A stretch of 14,385 nucleotides of DNA from Clostridiales bacterium (GTDB taxonomy: Bacteria; Bacillota; Clostridia; Oscillospirales; QAMX01): positions 1-14,385 of the forward strand of contig JAEDMJ010000043.1 in NCBI GenBank assembly GCA_016303065.1. Direction: 5' to 3'. The notes below the pieces were generated by a model that was not told the DNA's origin, made no database searches, and was given only the letters and a program-made list of their open reading frames with translations. Every line of letters begins with the position of its first letter. Position 1 is the first letter of the stretch. The position numbers and the translations under genes were made by a program. This document shows positions 13,518 through 14,385 of this stretch, in pieces.

Positions 13518-13546
13518 TTTAAAGCGCAAAGGCCGCAAAAAGTCAA
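13518..13546 (-). promoter_or_regulatory. Promoter of the sigma-factor gene
   Basis: On the minus strand TTGACT (13541-13546), a 17-base spacer and TTTAAA (13518-13523); the start site would be about 85 bases upstream of the TTG. Confidence 0.5.
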
Positions 13547-13751
13547 GCCAAGTAAAATTCCCGTTTTTTCGGTGCTTTTATTGGCGCTTCTCGGATATTG
13601 TTTTGAATTCTGTCGACCGGGAAGGTCAAAAAAATATAGGTGCCTGTGTGTCTGCGCAAAGACAGTCTTTGCTATTTCAACACCTGTATCTTTCCTATGT
13701 TCTTTTTCATGTTCTCACCTTGTCGCCGAAGGACGGCAGGGCGGCCGCCCT

Positions 13752-13802
13752 TTACGGCAAAGATCCGTATGGTATGTCCTCTGAAAGCACTGCACTGTAC
13801 AT
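13752..13802 (-). CDS. 16-residue ORF with strong ribosome site
   Basis: The minus-strand ATG at 13800-13802 follows GGAGG at 8 bases and gives MYSAVLSEDIPYGSLP before a TAA at 13752-13754, directly followed by the palindrome GGGCGGCCGCCC. It may be a leader peptide or the start of a broken gene. No family is recognised. Confidence 0.3.
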   Translation of the reverse strand: MYSAVLSEDIPYGSLP

Positions 13803-13881
13803 CGGTATCACCTCCTCGCTGGAATATTTTGCCGAACCGCTTGTTTTGCTGCTGAAAACGGCTGATTTTTGTCGAAGGCAT

Positions 13882-13925
13882 AAAGAAAGAGCGCCCAGCA
13901 AGTTTTTTACTTGCTGAGCGCTCTT
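13882..13925 (-). terminator. Terminator of the DUF5640-like gene
   Basis: 17-base arms (13887-13903 and 13909-13925; one G-T pair, otherwise perfect) enclose a 5-base loop. On the minus strand the stem ends in TTTCTTTA, and it lies about 90 bases past the stop at 14014. Confidence 0.8.
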
Positions 13926-14013
13926 GAAACTGTGCCGGAGATTGCCGTCCGGTCGGCTATTCTCTTTTCAGGCGGCATATCGCCGTCACCGTCCTTTCAT
14001 GACCGCATAGGTC

Positions 14014-14385
14014 TTATTTTTCTGTTCTGTTCAGTATGTATTTCTCCCCCTGTGTCGCCGTACCCTTGCCTGCAATCAGCTCAAGCCCCGTATCGGTATA
14101 CGCCACCTCGTACTCGCAGTCGGCCAGTGCCTCGGCTTCAAAGTCGATAGAGAGCGTCCTGCCGGACAGCGTAAAACGGAATCTATACGGTGCGCCGGAA
14201 AGCCGCAGCTCTCCGCTGCCGTCCTCACGGAAGGTATAAACACAGCTCTTGTCGGACATTGCAAAGCTGCCGTAGATGCTCTCGTTATGAGGGCTGCCCT
14301 CCTCGGTGCGGCCGCAGCCTCGGCACAGCAGCACGATGCCCGCTATGAGCAGCACCGCCGCAAGGCCGCAGGCGGTAAGAAAGAG
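14014..14385 (-). CDS. Membrane-anchored DUF5640-like protein, 5' end outside window
   Basis: The minus-strand frame is open from the window edge to TAA 14014-14016, about 123 residues. It starts within a hydrophobic segment (LFLTACGLAAVLLIAGIVLL) followed by CRGCGR, a membrane anchor with the rest outside or inside the cell undetermined. The soluble part is a small beta-barrel-like domain: YGSFAMSDKSCVYTFREDG, FRFTLSGRTLSIDFEAEA, YEVAYTDTGLELIAG. The 'Y.F..DG.G' strand repeats resemble DUF5640, a lipocalin-like domain of unknown function common in Clostridia. A GTG at 14353-14355 could be a start but would cut the membrane segment, so the gene probably begins further upstream. Confidence 0.7.
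   Translation of the reverse strand, partial: LFLTACGLAAVLLIAGIVLLCRGCGRTEEGSPHNESIYGSFAMSDKSCVYTFREDGSGELRLSGAPYRFRFTLSGRTLSIDFEAEALADCEYEVAYTDTGLELIAGKGTATQGEKYILNRTEK

Larger units (their letters stand above)
13426..14013. other. 588-bp region without a recognised gene
   Basis: It holds the sigma-factor promoter and leader repeat, a 16-codon minus-strand ORF with a strong ribosome site (13752-13802), the palindrome GGGCGGCCGCCC next to it, and the terminator of the gene at 14014. A 69-codon minus-strand frame (13672-13881) spans the short ORF but has no ribosome site and no known similarity. The area looks like eroded mobile-element DNA. Confidence 0.4.

Noticed and set aside
13672..13881. 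69-codon minus-strand frame
   Set aside because: No ribosome site at its start, and an ideal ribosome site lies inside it for another frame; no recognisable product.

Overview
This 14.4 kb window looks like a chromosomal segment of a Clostridia-type Firmicute, probably a gut or anaerobic lineage of medium GC. The grounds are strong AGGAGG ribosome sites, TTG and GTG starts, compact overlapping operons, near-consensus sigma-A promoters, and mobile-element genes (TnpW family, TnpX-like serine recombinase, ParB-like protein, small sigma-70 factor) of the kind common in clostridial conjugative elements. The organism is inferred from style; no rRNA or marker gene is present.

Left part, 1-8166 (host-like genes). 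The end of a rhodanese-like protein is followed by a DNA-methylguanine methyltransferase (ogt type). A GyrI-like effector-binding protein lies on the minus strand. A consensus promoter with a dyad operator then drives an ArsP/DUF318-like permease and a cysteine-rich thioredoxin-fold protein, ended by a perfect terminator. A five-gene minus-strand operon follows, reading right to left: TetR regulator, DUF3795 protein, DUF7662-alpha/beta hydrolase fusion, GNAT acetyltransferase, CDP-alcohol phosphatidyltransferase. Its promoter overlaps tandem palindromes that look like the TetR operator. The last gene has lost a normal stop: its frame stays open through its own terminator. Next come a 131-residue protein of unknown function and an ArsC/Spx-family protein behind a long leader.

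Middle part, 8220-12822 (decayed mobile element). A 13-bp direct repeat (ATATCGAGTGTTC) brackets about 4.6 kb, with an additional inverted copy at the left end. Inside are an AT-rich HNH endonuclease with five homing-endonuclease-associated repeats, a fragment of a small protein fused back to back with an N-terminally truncated and frameshifted ParB-like gene, a TnpW-family gene, and a large serine recombinase interrupted by one in-frame amber codon. The recombinase ends 70 bp from the right repeat, as expected for an integrase beside its attachment site. As sequenced the element is probably not mobile on its own.

Right part, 12823-14385. A small sigma-70-like factor with its own promoter and a 12-bp inverted repeat in its leader is followed (in map order) by 588 bases holding only a 16-codon ORF and a strong minus-strand terminator, and then by the 3' part of a membrane-anchored DUF5640-like protein that runs off the window. 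The sigma factor suggests that the region right of the recombinase element belongs to, or is left over from, a second integrative element.

No complete new defence or biosynthetic system is evident. The most interesting items are the bracketed decayed serine-recombinase element, its repeat-rich HNH protein, the stopless frame at the end of the TetR operon, and the tandem TetR-type operator.
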